A DNA stretch of 64,000 bases, from contig CAJJDN010000005.1 in NCBI GenBank assembly GCA_905182985.1, forward strand, positions 313,823 to 377,822, read 5' to 3'. Shown in pieces: positions 12,201 to 27,253 of the stretch. This DNA is from Paramecium sonneborni (Eukaryota > Ciliophora > Oligohymenophorea > Peniculida > Parameciidae). A program made the position numbers and the translations under genes. Numbering within the stretch: the stretch's first letter is position 1; each line of letters begins with the position of its first letter. Under the pieces are notes generated by a model. It ran no database searches, was not told the DNA's origin, and saw only the letters and a list, made by a program, of their open reading frames with translations.

Positions 12201-15189
12201 AGTATTAGATTAAAAAGAGGAGCTTAATATAATTTACCAATGTAATATTTACCTACTTAATTGCATTAATAAAAGTGTATGGTAGTATTTTAAGATAATT
12301 CAGTTGGTGAATTTTAATATGAAATTCATGGTAATGTGGAACCTCCAGAAGTTTTATATGATCTTAAACCTGATCTATAAGTTTTTATTGATCAAGTTGC
12401 ATCTTTCTATCATCATGTTCCATTTTTTAATCCTTAATTAAAGGCAGCATTAAAGTAGGTTGATTAACTCACTATTGATAAAAAAAAAATAATAAATCGT
12501 TAAAATTCGAATTCAGTCACTTTATAAAATAAACCAAATATTCCTATTGATGATATCATGTTTTCAGTCTAATTGGAAGAACCTTAATCTTACATAAGTT
12601 GTGATAAAGCATTCTAATTAGTCAACTATTAACAATTATTGCTTAATTAAACTAAAAATTCTGAGGATGATGATGATCCTTAATAATAACTTTAGAAATC
12701 TGATGAAAAATAAAATTTAATTTAATTTTCAATGAATTTTAAAACTGCTGTTAAAGATTATCTTAGTCACTTTATGTTAGTAAATGAAACTAAAACTGAT
12801 GTTAGAAGATTTAGAATACAAATAACTTCACTTCCAAAACCAATTATGGTTACACTTGAAATGACCATTCCTGCTAGAGAAATAGTAACTTAAGAAATAC
12901 CAATAGTAAATAATACTGATCGTGATTTTAATCTAAAAATTAATTTAGTTGGAGATGATCGATTTTCAATATTAGGTGATGGTTAAAGTAAAAGAAAAAA
13001 ATAAGAAAAAGTAGCAGATCAAAAAGATATAAAAGAAAATAGTCAAAAAAACAATAAAGATTAAGATTTTCATTAATAAAATATATAAAGAGAATAATTA
13101 ATAAAAAAGAAATTAAATAATTAACCAACAAATGGTGCAGTGGTAGTTTAATTTGCACCAGATTGGATTTGTGATGTTAAAGCAAAATTATCTATAATAA
13201 ATCCTCTAACAAATGATTTTTATGAATATTTATTAATAGGAAAAGGTGAAGAACCATTATCAGAAGGACATTATACAATAAAAGCAGTTGCAAGATAACC
13301 AATCACATAGATAATTCCAGTGAGTAACAATACAAACGATGAATTGAGATATTCAGTTGAAACTGATGTTTTGAATGCTGCTGGTGAATAAGAGATAACA
13401 ATTTAACCATAAACAACATATGAATATAAATTAAATATTAATCCAGTAATAAGTGGTTAATTTACAGGATCTATAACTTTTACAGGAAATGGACATTATA
13501 GATGGTGGACAATAATGTTAGATACTGCTAATCCTAAACCATTAGGTACAGTAGATTTAGTTTCTCCAATAAGAAAAGCAATTGCATTTGATATAGAAAT
13601 TGCTAATCCTTTGCCTGAGAATGTGACATATGAAGTTTAAATTATAGGTGAAGCTTTATCAGGTGATTCTTGGTTTTCAGTTTTGCCAGGAGGAACTTCA
13701 ACATATTAATTAGTATTTTAACCACTTTAAGAAGGAAGATGGAAAGGGAGTATTTCATTTTGTCATCCTAAAATGGGTGAAATATGGTACACATTAAATC
13801 TTATTGGTGAAGATAGAGGAGGTATTAAAGTGCCATAATTTAAAACTGAATTAGGAAAATTAGATAAATGTGAAATGTTACTTGAAAATCCAACTTGCAA
13901 TTCTATTATTGCAGAAATTGAAAATAGTAATTCTACTAATTTCTCTCTAGAATTTGAAGGAGGTTAATAATTAATTTTAGAACCTTATACTTTAAAACCT
14001 GTTTATGTTGTATTCGTACCTTCAGCTCTTACTGCTCATTCTGGAGAAATTTAAATTAAAACAAAAGAAATAGGTAAATGGATCTTTTTATGTTTTGGAA
14101 CAGGTGAATCCCCTACTCCTTTTTAAGAAACTACTGTCATATGTAAAGCTGGATAATCTGTTACATAATAGATTGAATTTAAAAATCCTTTAAAAGATTC
14201 TTTAACTGTTTAATTAGAAATGTAATAATAATAAGAAGGAATCTTTACTTTAATGATGAAAAGATAAAGAATTACCATTGCTCCTTAATCGAGTTTACTT
14301 ATACCCTATTAATTTAGTGCTGTTGATATTAAATCTTATAAATGTAATCTTGTACTCACTATGAATGCTTAAGTTAAATGGACTTATCCTCTTTTAGGAT
14401 TAATAGAGAATGAAGAAATGAATAATGTTCATCTTATATAAACAAAATGTAGAATACCTTTAGTTACTAAATTAAATGTTGTTTTAGATGGATTAAAAAG
14501 TAATGAGAAAGTTATGTATAAAATAACAGATATGGAAAATTTAAAGAAACACTTAAAAATTAATTTACATGATCATCAAATTAAAGATGTTACTCAACCT
14601 CTAAGTTTTGATATTAGATTTCTTCCATATAAACCTTTTAAATTGTCAACAGAATTACAAGTTAAAGTTGAATCTGGAGGCTTGTGGAGGTATTTCAAAC
14701 TATTTAATTAATAGGTTTAAATTATAAGTAAATGCATTAGAGCCATAAATTGATGATATCATTGTCATAACTTCTGAAATCAATCTATTAACGAAGGTTA
14801 GTTTTAGATTGACAAACAGAATTGAAGAAATTGCTAATTTTAAAGCTTACTTTACACCAGATTCTAATCCAGAATTTTCAGTTGAACCATTAACAGGTCT
14901 ATTAGAACCTCATGGTAAAAAAGGAACAGAATTTAAATTGGGCTTTAAACCTAAAGAATATGGAATTCGAAAAGAAGCTAAATTAATTATCGAAACTGAC
15001 TCTATGTATTGGTAAAATTTATATATAAACTTAAGGTCTTATATTCTTAAAGGTCATTTACCAAAATATATTCCTCCAACTAATGTCAAAAGTCATGGAA
15101 TAAATAATGAGATTATCAAAATTCCAGCACATAATAACGATAAGAATTTTTTGATAGAAAATATGAAGAAGCCAAATAAACATAAATGA
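6271..15189 (+). CDS. CFAP47: Cilia- and flagella-associated protein 47 homolog
   Basis: ATG 6271, TGA 15187-15189; introns at 6707-6729 (23 nt, AAG acceptor), 14690-14714 (25 nt) and 15012-15035 (24 nt) give about 2948 residues. The basic Ser/Gln N-terminus leads into repeated ASH/MSP-like beta domains: first one ELFHIEPKEIIFEDIKTG ... RIRVQQPKTSKFRADYDMQ, with the PKTSKFR motif restored only when the first intron is removed. A calponin-homology-like helical block lies at about 10.8-11.6 kb (RWYNQFVGQLDIFP, IRIINFGMLKDAHILTAMLL). More Ig-like repeats follow, and the C-terminus WSYILKGHLPKYIPPTN matches the CFAP47 end. CFAP47 is a central-apparatus protein of motile cilia; loss in mammals harms sperm motility. 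Length is close to the roughly 3,200-residue animal proteins. Confidence 0.9.
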
Positions 15190-15618
15190 AAATTAATCAA
15201 TATTATATTAACTTTAGTTTTTTGTAAATTTTTAAACAAAGAGCAATAACAATAAATATATATAATTTCAAATCCTCGGTCAACTAAATATTTATTTAGA
15301 GGATTAAATTAAACTCTTTTTTTTCATAATTTAATATCAATTAGACTCTAATCTTCAAAACTTATTATTCCTGATTTTTAAATAATTATTATTATGTAAA
15401 TTTAATTACATATAAATATTATTTTATGATTTTTAATTTTTTAATTTGAGAACCAAACTACTTTTTTTTAGAAAGAATTTGAACGATATGAACATTATGT
15501 TGTTTGTTATTTCTACATATTTAAATGCTAAATTTGATAAATCTTATAATTCACATATTTTATAGTATAAATTCAATTGATGTCTTTAATCCTAAGTTAA
15601 TATTTTATTCATTATAAA
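15190..15618. other. 429-bp intergenic region with a nested inverted repeat
   Basis: No coding frame is seen. At 15271-15305 AATCCTC pairs with GAGGATT (15299-15305), and inside it CTAAATA pairs with TATTTAG. It lies about 80 bp after the CFAP47 stop and could be a 3'-end RNA hairpin. The rest is AT-rich with homopolymer runs before the next start. Confidence 0.4.
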
Positions 15619-18600
15619 ATGCTTTAATTTCTATTGATCCTTATGGTTTATTATTAAGTTTAATCTTAAACAAAACTTCAATTGCAAGGGCCACAGCCTC
15701 TTTATATGGAATGTAAAAATGACTTAAAATGTAAAAAAATAAATATCTTTTAAAGATGACAATGGTTTTGTAGGAAATCAATACTTTTATAAGTATCTAA
15801 CTTAAGAAGGAAGTCTATAATCTCTGGATAAAATTTCCTTTAGTTTATGGATGATGGTGCATTCTAAGATGAAAATGACAGGAAGATAAATTATATTTAG
15901 TTTTGTCGATGGGTTTACAGAAAATGCTGTATTTAAGTTAATTTATCTAGTACTTAAATCTGATGCTTTATTATAAAAAAGAATTGAGTGATTATTATTT
16001 GTATTTAGTAAATAATAAAGTCACTCCTGAAATTTTGAGACTGAAAATTATTTAGTATATTTTTTACTTATAAATTTTAGGGAAAATGATCTATTCAAAG
16101 ATACTTGGAATCATATATTTCTTTCCATTGATTAAAATTCTACTAATAATACTTTTATCAATCTAAAATTTTTTTCAACTCATTACTATTAACTTTTTCA
16201 AATAACTGATACACTTGTTTATCAAAAGTAGTTATTCAACCTAATTTTAGATTAGTTTTTAAACTTGGTTAGCATACAAGAATAACAAATGAAAGACTTA
16301 AATTTAATGATGCACTGGATTACAAGGCTTGTATTAATGTAGCAAATTTTGACTATTTTAATGGATGGACGTCTATGGATTAAGAAATGTATGTTGATTA
16401 TGATCCAATTCTTAAATTCGCATTAAAACCTTATGCATCAAATGGTATTGTAGTAGATTAAGTTTTTGATTAAATTAATTTGAGATAATTTACACTACCT
16501 CTTGATTATACTGGAAATATTGGGATAAATTTGTATAAAAGTTCATAGATAGTTTATAATTTTTTAGAACAATTTACTTCATTAACTTTTATGTTTTGGA
16601 TTAAACCTTAAAATATAAAATCTTCATTTTAATTTTTATCTTTAACAGATGATATTTTATAAGAAACAAGTATAGGATTTGGAGTTGGTAAAAATTATGA
16701 TCTTTTGTTTTATTAAATTTATTCTAAGATACCAGCAGGTGCATTAAGTGCCAACACTTGGAAATAGGTAACAGCTGGTTTTTTAGATATTGGTTATAAC
16801 GCAAACTTTGAACCTTTAAATTAAAAAAAAGCAATGAGAATACTTATTGATAATGTCTAAACGAAATTAGATATAGTTACAAATATTAAACCATACAAAA
16901 GATTAATTATTGGACCTGTCTTTATGGATGATTACGGATTAGAAATTATAGAGATATAAGATATAAAAATTTTTAAAGGAAATGGAATTAAGTAAGTCTT
17001 TAATTAAGATTGTTAATTATTTGTTGGATAGTATTGTGCATTTTGCAAATAAGGAACTCATTATTGTAAAGAATAAGATCCTAATGATGATAGTAAAGTT
17101 TATAATTGTCCAGCTGGATATAAAGAATCAAATAATGAATGTATAAAAATCATAATTTAAAATTGTCTAAGAGTTTCATCATCTACATGTGAAGTATGTG
17201 CAGAAGGATATTAATTAACAAATGGTTTATGCTAATCAACAGTAAATGTTTCTTCTCCATATTATTGTAAAGATTCTAATGCTTAATATTGTTAAGTTGT
17301 AAATTAAATAAGCAAGCCTGTTTAAAATAGAAATGATATAAGTAAATTATGCTTAAATAATCTCTATTCAAATAGTATGAATACTTGTTCTGGAAATCAA
17401 GTAGCAAATTGTTAGATATCTTAATTTCAGTCTTCTTGTGCCTTATGTTAACCTGGTTTTGCTTTACCTTAAAATAAAATATGTGCAAAAGATTGCTCAA
17501 TTGATTTTAGATTTTAAAAAGCAGATGGTTATTGTGTAAATAAATGTGAAAAATATTTATTCAGTATAATTTGTGTTAATTTAAGAAGTCAAGGACTATA
17601 TTCATGTAATCCATCAAATATTTGTTCAGGTTCTGAAAAAGATATTGGTTATTATTGTTTAAAAAGTGAATAAAGTGAAATTGGAAAAAGTAAGATTTGT
17701 TAAATAGTGAAGAAAAGAGTGATTGAAAATGTCCCTATAACTTGCAACAAAAATTGTAAATATTGTTATGGGACTTCAGAAACTAATTGTTTGGGATGCT
17801 ATGACAATATGTATTACAATCCACATACGACATCTTGTTAAGCAGATTGTAGGAGTACAAGTGCTAAAGCTAGATTTAAGTTAAATAATAAATATTCTTG
17901 GGTGTGTGAATTAGAATGTCCTTCTTGGTTATATACTCAAGGGAGTGAATGTGTAAAAGAATGTAGTTAAGGATATAAATTATATAAAAATTAATGCTTT
18001 ACAACTAATTTAATTGAAACTTATTAAACAACATTAGAGATTTAAAATAATGAAATAACAAAAATAATTGATATACTCATTGATTGCCCAGAGTTTTGTG
18101 AGTCATGTACAAATGATAAAATTTGTACAAAATGTCTAAATGTCTATCCAATGGATTAAGGTATGTGTGTTGAATCATGTTATCCAAAATATTTAGATAT
18201 ATTACTTGAGTCATATTCATGTAAAGAGAATTGTGGAGCGGGAGATTTAATTTATAGTAATGAAAATATTAATGGATATTCTTTAAATTAATGTTTTAAA
18301 TAAAAATGTGGAATAATTAAAGTTAATAAAGAATATTAAACTTTTTTACATTAAACTGATTTACATTTGTGTGTTTTTCCTTGTGAAGGAGGATATTATG
18401 GTCATCCTATTCTTCTTTAATGTTAACCATGTCATTTTAAGTGTAAAACATGCGATTAATATCCGATATTTTGTACATCTTGTTTCCCTATGACATTTTT
18501 ATAAGATAGTGATTGTTTTGATTCATGTAAAGGTAAATTTTAAAATTATATGAATTGGAAATGCGAAGGATCTTGTTCATCAGGATTTAAAGTTATAGAT

Positions 18601-21600
18601 AAAGCTTTGAATATAAATGCTTGTGTTGAAAAATGTGGAGAAATCTTTGCAACTTATTTATATTCTTGGAACAATGGTTGTTATGAAATAAAACCAGAAA
18701 TAGGTGCTTATTGTGAAGGATATGAATGTTTTAATTGTAATTTCAAGTGCAAAACATGTTCAGGTCCTAATTCTAATTAATGTTTAACTTGTAAACCAAA
18801 ATCGTATTTATAAAATAATGAATGTGTTAAATATTGCATTTAATAATTATAAGATGATATTCATTGGTTATGTGTTGATGAATGTCCAAAAGATAGTTTT
18901 AAGACATCAGGATATATATCAATTAATGGTAGTAGTATATATGTAACATCATGTGCTATTACTTGCTTATTTGATTAATATTAATTTAAAGAAAACTGTT
19001 ATAACTCTTAACAAAACGAGACTTATTGTTTAAAAAGAGATAATTATTATTATTGTGATAATTGCGCATCTGTTTGTAAAGTGTGTGAAACTGCTTATTC
19101 TACATCATGTACAGTATGTTCTTAAGGAGCATATTTATAAGGAACTACATGTTATACTGATTGCCCCAATGCTACACCTTATAAAGATGATAGTATTTAA
19201 AAATGTGTTGCAAGTTGCCCTTATTATGCAGAAAATGGTCGTTGTGTTTATTCATGTTCTCCTTCATACTACTAATACTTTGAAAAAAAACTTTGCTATT
19301 AAATGGGATGTCCAATAGGTACATATAATTAACTTTATACAAAATATTGTTATAATTGTTATAGTGGTTGTGCAACATGTACTGGAGGAGATTATAATAA
19401 TTGTTTATCATGTTTACCTGGTTATTTTTTAAATGGAGGAACATTATGTCTTTAAGGTTGTACAATAAAACCTAAATTAATTTAAGATTGGGTAAATGAG
19501 GCATGTGTCTAAAATTGTCCTTTAGGGACATATTTATAAACATTGCCTGGAGGAGCACTTGCTTGTAAAAAAGATTGTCCTATTTACTATTATTCTAATT
19601 TATGTGTTTCATCATGTCCTGAATAAACTTATTTAGATTAATAAATTTGCAAAAGTTGCGCTAGTCCTTGTTCAGAATGTTTTGGTTCAAAAATAAATTA
19701 ATGTACTAAATGTGATTTTGGATATTATATCGAACAAACTACATGTTATGCTATTTGTCCTGATTATAAACCTTATGCAAATTTAGCTGATTAAAGATGT
19801 GTTGTCTAATGTCCTGAATATTTATACTTAAAAAAAAATTTCTGCTTTTCTCCTTGTCCTACTTTCTTATACTATTATGAATTACATGATAAAAAAGAAT
19901 GTGTTGATTAATGTTATTCAAAATCATATTTATGGCTTGGTAAATGTTATGAATGTGATTCAATATGCAAAGAATGTTATGGTCCTAATAATGGTAATTG
20001 TCTAGAATGTGAACTACCTTACTTTTTAAATGAATAGACATGTGGAAATACTTGTCCATAATTTTATGATTTAACTGATCATATATGTAAAGATGCATGT
20101 CCTGTTCATTTAGTTATTTAAGATGTTAATTGCTAAAATGAATGTGATTCTGGATATTTAATCTATAATTAAATTTGTATCTAATTATGTCCAACATTTA
20201 CATTTTAAATAGATAATTACTGTTATGATTGTAATCTATTTTGTAGTACTTGTTTTGGATCTACAGCTCATCAATGCTATTCTTGTATCAATAATTATTT
20301 TTTAGATGGATAAAGTTGTAAATCAGAATGTCCTTTATTTTATAATAGAGAAATAAATGAATGTATGTCAGAATGTACTGATGATCTATATGAAATAACA
20401 GAAAAAAAAGAATGTGTATCATCATGTCCATTAAATTATATTATTTGTGAATCTAAATGTGTTTTAGGCTTAGAAGACGGATATTATTTAGAAGATGATG
20501 AATGTTAAAAATGTGATCCTAAATGTACAAAATGCACTTCAGCAACAGTATGTTAAGCTTGTGTTTAAAATTTTTATCTTGAAGTTTAATCTTGTGTTAA
20601 TTTTTGTGTAAATTAATATCTCTTCATGGATCCTATTTCTAGTTAATGTGTAACTAAATGTCCACCTACATTATATCATCAAGAATCATTTGGTAAAAGA
20701 TTTTGTGTAGAAGACTGTAATTTTAAACTTTATGATCAATGTTTATCAGCTTGTCCAAAAGGAATGTATTCACTAAATAAAGTATGTACAAAATGTCCTT
20801 AAAATTGTGAAGAATGTGAATCTGATACAAAATGCACAAAATGCTTATTTGGATATTATTTTTATTAGGAATTATGTTTTCAAAGTTGTGTTACTGGAAA
20901 AAATGATAGAAAAAACATTAAATGTGTTGAGGAATGTGATGCTTCTTTGTATGAATATGTAGATGAATGTTTAGAAAATTGCCCGACAGATCCAGTTTTA
21001 TATAAAAATAAAAAGATATGTTCTCTTGGTTGCCCAAATAATACATATTAAGACGAAAGAGAATGTGTAGATTGTCATGCATCTTGTTTAACGTGCATAG
21101 GACCTGCAGATAAAGATTGCGTCACTTGTTAAGATGGATATTATTTGGATAATTAAATTTGTTCAAATACATGTTCATTTTTATATGATGAAGTAAATAA
21201 AGAATGTGTTGTCACATGTCCTACAAGTCTGTTTAAAGATTAAGATAAATGTGTAGAAATTTGTAGTGCTTATCAATATATTAATAATTGTGTGAATGCT
21301 TGTCCACCATTAACTTATGCTTCTAATTCTAAATGTTTTGATTGTCCTGAAAACTGTCAAGAATGTAATTCTATTGGGTGTACAATTTGTTTTTCTGGTA
21401 CATTTTTGTATGATGGCTTATGCAATAATTATTGTCCATACTATTATAATGAAGTAAACAATCAATGTACTCAATTATGTCCAAAAGATACCTTTGTATA
21501 TATAGATCATTGCTATTCTAAATGTCCAGTGAGCACTTATTAATATAAAAATTAATGTCTTTTGGCATGTCCATCTTCAACAGTTATGCTAAATAATGTA

Positions 21601-24600
21601 TGTATTTCATGTTCTGAAAGATGTTTAATTTGTAAGAATGATTATGAGTGTTTAAAATGTGAAAACCCATATTATTTATTTAATGGTTATTGCATTGTTT
21701 AATGTCCTTTATAATTACCATTTGAAGATGTGGCTAATGGTTAATGTGTTACAGCTTGTCCTCCCGAATCTTATGAAAAAGGATATTAATGTGTCAAGGA
21801 GTGCAATCTAATAATTCACTAAAAATTATGTTTAAAAACATGTCCTACTGGATATTATGGCAATGATTATTGTAAACCATGTCGATTAGAATGTAAGGCT
21901 TGTACGAGTTTTGAAGTTTGTACTGAATGTAGTGAAAATTTCTTCCTTGAATTTAATTAATGTGAAACATAATGTACTAAAATAAAAGATTTAAAATCAA
22001 AATCATGTGTGGATGTTTGCAACAATTTTTTATACAAAAATGTATGTTATGAAACCTGTCCTTAAAAAACTTATGAATAAGGAAATGAATGTGTCTTAAA
22101 TTGTATTGATGGTTATTATGGTTCTACAGATTATAAATGTTAAAAGTGTCCCTCCTAATGTGTTAATTGTAACAATAATTTAGAATGCACCAAATGCAAT
22201 ATAGGATATTATTTACATAATAAACAATGTTTAGATTAATGTCCTTCATAATTTTTTTCAAATCCTATTCTTAATGAATGCTCTACGAAATGTCCTTAAA
22301 CAACATTTATATTTTATAATTCTTGTCTTTTTGAATGTCCTTCTGAATATTATAATGATATGGAAAATTATTAATGTGTAAAAAATTGTGGATCTTAATA
22401 ATATTTAAGCAAAAAAAATTGTTTAAAATGTTCTATAGAATGTGATTAATGCACAGGAAAAGGAAATAATAATTGCATTAAATGCGCAAAAGGTTTTTAA
22501 TTAAATGAAGATGGTCTTTGTATTGGTAATTGTAAAGATGGATATTACAAATAAGATAATTCTTGTTATTAATGCTTACATAAATGTTAAAAATGTTTAA
22601 ATGGAACTGATTGTACTAAATGTAGGGGCTCTAATAGAAATGCTTAAGATTGTTCTTGTCCAAAAGGATACTATGATGATGAATTCTAAGATGATTGCAA
22701 AAAATGCCCATGTGATGAATGCACATCAAGTGATAATTGCCTTATATGTAAAAATAATCTCCAAATTCCAAAATGTAATTGTGATCGAGTTCTTAATGAT
22801 GATTGGTGTATCACTTGTAAAGTAGCAAAAGTCAAAATCTATTATTCTGATGATCTTAATCAAATAATTGTATACTTTGGTTATTTGATTTCTGTTAATT
22901 TAATCAATCCATTTTAACCTTCAAACTGTTCTTAATGGTTCGATAATTCAGAAATATTTGGCTAAAATGCATAGTGTTATTTAGCATGGAATAGATATTC
23001 AGTTCACATTATATTAAAACCTTATGCATCTGTTACGATTGGAGATCAGTTGACTTTTAAGAGTTCTTTTTATAGAGATGTAGATTAGGGTATTTGTGAT
23101 GGTATTTTTATTGAATAATTTATTGAGAATAAAGTTAAAGAACCTTAAATCTTTATAAAGCCTTATATTCTCTTTGATGTTCCTTCTTTTATAAGTACAT
23201 GCAAATATACATTAATTAAATAAATTTTACTAGATGGTACTGGATAAAAAATCTAAAATGTTCTATCTTGGACCCTAAAAGAGATGGAAAATGATGAATA
23301 TTTTCTGCAAATGGATGAATTTTTAGCTAGTCAATCAAATGAAATTACAATTCCTTTAGGAACCTTAGTACCTAATGTTACATATACAATAACAGCGAAG
23401 TATGTTAATTTTTTTTAGCGAGTTAATTTCACTACATTTACATTCACAACTCTACCTATACAAGCACCTTATGTATATTTATCATTTGAACCTCTAATGG
23501 CAAAAGTTTATGTTTTTGATTGTCATGTATCTTTTTAAGATATGAAAAATGAATTCAATATTATTATAGAGATATAAGGTAAAAATAATGAGACATATTT
23601 GTAAACTTCTTATCAAATAAATCCAATTTATAATATTCCTTTAAATGAATCTCTCCTTCCTAAAGAAACTCCCTTATATTTTAGTGCATCAACTGGAAGT
23701 TCAATAATAAAGGAAGTGTTTTATTTAAAATCAAAAGAGATTTATATAAATTTTTTGCAAAATAATAGATTTATTGGTTTAGATAATTAAATTAATGCAA
23801 GAGGTTATGATAGAAATATAAAAGATGAGGTTTTGAGCACAAGAGGAATCATTTATGAATGGCTATGTAATAATTTACACAATTTATAACCTTGTAAAAC
23901 AGATGAAAATTAAATTATGCAATTTCCTTCTAGAAGAATTGTTAATATCTTTGCTGATAGTTAAAATACAACTTTTGTATTTTTTGTAAAAGCTTCTAAA
24001 GGTAATAGATGGACTGTTAAAGAATAACTGATTGTCATAACTGACTTTAATATTGAGGAAGAATTTTATATTAATAATAATATACCTTAAAATTACATCA
24101 ATGCAAATGATGAAGCGACAATTTTGATAAAAAAATAATAAAAATATGCATTTATCATACAATAATATAAAATTTTAGAATCTTTTAAAATATCAAGTTT
24201 ATCAATTAAATTTAGATTAGCTGGTTTAACAACTGATTATAATAATCCAATATACATTTATTTAATACCAGGAAATGAATCAATAGCTTTGAAATTGAAT
24301 GATCCACCTAAAGAGGGAACTTTAAATATAGAACCATTAATAGGGGAATCTTTAGACTATTTTTATTATACTCTTACAAATATTTAAGAGGGAAATTTAA
24401 TAAGTTTTTATTATTATTTTGAAAAATCTATTCTAGAAAATGATGTAAACATATAATCTACAATCAATGGAATTCCATTGATAACAAAATCAAAAGAAAC
24501 TTCTGGATAATTTTAATTACCAAATGGAATCGCTAATAATTCAATATCAGTTCTATGTGAAATTCAATCATTTTCTGGTGCTAAATCTTACTTGAAATAA

Positions 24601-26573
24601 GATATTAAGATTGTTACAAAAAATTATGAATTTTAATAATTATACAAATCATTAAAAAATAAAACTAATTTTGAAGATTTGTAAAGTCTTCACACTATGA
24701 TTGCATTAATTTAATTAGAAGAATAGGAGGTTTGTTTAAAACAGTGTTCTGGTGTTGGAATATGTGTGAATAATAAATGTTAATGTCCTCCTGGATATTA
24801 CTTTGCTGATTGTAGTGGAAATAAAGATTAATAAAAATAATTTTATGACTTTTTAAATTAAGTTACATCATTCTTGATCAAAAAACCTATAAATAATAAT
24901 GGCGATATGAAATTGTTTAGTCAATCACTTTTGTTTTTATAATAATCTAACTCAAGTAATACCATAAGTTTAGAGGATTGTTAAACCATATTATAATCTT
25001 ATATATAAAACACAAATTATAGATTAGAATAGATCAATTAACACTCAATAAATTTATAATATTAATCTACTGAAGATTTTAATTATTCCCAAATAGACAT
25101 TCGTTCTTTAATTAATAAAAATGATTTACATGTTGCCCTTAAGAGCACTGTTTTTATGTGGGAAAAGACCATCTTTACTTAAGGTTCAAACATTTATTAA
25201 CTACAAAATTATTTAGGCAACTTTATAAATAATATAATTGAATTATCTATCTTTGCATTAAATCCAAATGAAAAAATAGATTTTTCAATAGATACTGCAT
25301 CCATAACTATTTATAATTCTAAAACAATCCCTTAATTTTCAAATAGAATTTTAGAAGAAATCCAAAGCTATTAATAATAGACAAGTTATGATGTCGTTTA
25401 AGCAATCTATATTAGAAACTATTATGCTTTTGATGGGTATTTCCCATATCCATCATAAATTTATCCATTATATAGTTTTTAAATCAGATAGTCAAATCGA
25501 AAAGAAAATATAGAATTAAATTAACCTATTTCCTATAAATTTGGCATTTAAAATGATACAACAAATTTAGTTTGTTTATAAAGAAACTACAAAACTTATG
25601 AATGGTCTAGTAGCAATTGTACTATTTCTTCAGTAAATTCAACTTACTTTTGTAATTGTACAACTCTTTCCCCTACAACAATTTGTAATGACTACGATAA
25701 TATTTATCAAGGCACACCAGAATTCAAATTAGTTCTTCCTAATATTTTTTATATCTTTTACTTTACACAATTAGTTATTTTAGGAATATTTTGGAGCAAA
25801 GCAAAAGTATCAGAAAACGAAAAATTAATTGAAAATACGAAATTTGGTCGTGTTTTTAAAATAGCAAAAAGAAGCAAAACAAAAATAGTTGGTAACAAAA
25901 TCTCCCATGCTGAATAAGAGAAAGACGAAAAAGAGCTAATAGTAAAACAGGAAATTGACAAAACAAATTAAAACAGCAATAAATTTCATTTTAATTATTT
26001 TTGGGTACGTAATTTTATGTATATATAGAAATATCATTGCTTATCATAATTGATATATAAATAATTGTATTATCTTAGCCCATTTATGAGATCTCTCTTA
26101 ATATTATTGAGATGGAATTGTGCATTAATTGTTGGAGAAGTTTTAAGTTTATCATAATTTGAATATTAAGTTTCTATTTGGATCGTTCTTGCATCAATCT
26201 TAATCTTAAGATTTAGTGAAAGTTTAATTAAAGTATAATTTATTCTATTTTTAGAAACAAATTAAGTATTTTTTTGTTATGAGATAGCCAATTGTTGGTG
26301 GAATAATTAAAATCTTAATATTTTTACTTTTATCTTCAACATTCTTATTTGGATTATATTTATATTTTATGATAAACAACCAAACAAAATTAGTAATTTA
26401 AATATATAATTAAGATTATTTCATATACCGGTGCAATATTAGCTGATATCCTTCTAATTGATATAATTATATTTAGTTCAAATAGGTTTTTAGGGGAAAA
26501 TAAAAAAAGAAATATACGAAAAAGAGTAAACGAACTAAAATAACTTAAACAAATATAAAAATAGAATGAATGA
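15619..26573 (+). CDS. Giant secreted-head membrane protein: ConA-like, furin-like Cys-rich repeats, REJ-like, EGF, GPS, ~5 TM (paralog A)
   Basis: ATG 15619, TGA 26571-26573. Introns at 15731-15755, 15929-15950, 16055-16080, 16228-16250, 26005-26028, 26233-26254 and 26393-26414 leave 3596 residues; all seven sit at positions also split in paralog B. Order: signal peptide (MLQFLLILMVYYQVQSQ), a ConA/LamG-like beta region to about residue 440, some 1,900 residues of Cys-rich furin/growth-factor-receptor-like repeats (CxxC...C pattern, for example CKTCSGPNSNQC) to about 2380, a REJ/GAIN-like stretch to about 3000, an EGF-like unit (CSGVGICVNNKCQCPPGYY), a GPS-like Cys/Trp motif (WSSSNCTISS, YFCNCTT) near 3300, then TM1 (about 3342), a basic cytosolic loop and four more TM helices (about 3447-3575). 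The plan recalls polycystin-1/adhesion-receptor ectodomains but has no PLAT domain and too few TMs. Likely cell surface; ligand unknown. Confidence 0.85.
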
Positions 26574-26608
26574 AATTATTTAATAAGTTAAATATTATAT
26601 AATAGAAA

Positions 26609-27160
26609 ATGAACAATTATTTGTTATTTTTATTTAATAAATTCATTGTTTAGTAAAAATTTTAATGAAATTTTTTGAGAATTGAATAGCTAATTTCATT
26701 CAAAAGTATAATAATAAAAAAGATTTAAGAGAAGGTTTCTGAAAGTATTTTTTTTATTCCCCTTTAATATTTATTAGGATTATCCAATGCCGCTTTCTAT
26801 TTAGACAAAAATATCGAATTTATATTTTAAGTTTTAAAAGTATTATATAGCTTTAAGTCGAACGAAAAAAAAATAATCCATATTTATGGCAAAGTCAACA
26901 AAATAGACTGACAATAGCATTTATAAGGGATGAATTAGGAACAGTTATTTGATGAAAATCAAGACAGGAAAAAGAATTTTTTTAAAATGCTCTGTTATAT
27001 TCCACATGAATAAACTCTTTAATATTTTAACGCTGCTATTGAACTGACTAAATCATTATTGAATTTTGCAATTTTAAAAAGAGAAACAACATATCTCCTT
27101 AAGCAATAAACACAATTTTCATCAAATACAATCAACCTTTTTAATATCCATCTTTAATGA
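26609..27160 (+). pseudogene. Candidate small multi-exon gene or decayed gene, unidentified
   Basis: A coherent protein appears only with introns: ATG 26609, a 42-nt gap at 26648-26689 or smaller, a 33-nt intron before GATTATCC, and a 24-nt GTCA...TAG intron holding the only TGA, then a frame to TGA 27158-27160. Joined exons would read through EKVSE|RLSNAAFYLDK, KIIHIYGK|HLQGMNQEQLF and end at LFNIHLQ. The first gap is long for this genome and one intron starts GTCA, so decay is as likely as a live gene. The family is not recognised. It lies 35 bp downstream of paralog A. Confidence 0.3.
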
Positions 27161-27253
27161 AATTTAATTTATTGTCACAAGAACTTTAGCATTTATACAT
27201 GACTTGTATCGTGTAAACATGACTTAGCTATAATTTATTTTAAATTAATAATA

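Noticed and set aside
19055..19465. Open frames on both strands inside the Cys-rich array (for example 19055-19318 plus, 19172-19465 minus)
   Set aside because: They are other-frame shadows of the furin-like repeats; the main frame is continuous and has the matching CxxC pattern.
17000..22830. Regular spacing of similar short units, as in a CRISPR or satellite array
   Set aside because: The period comes from the Cys codons of furin-like protein repeats; units vary in sequence and length and are coding.
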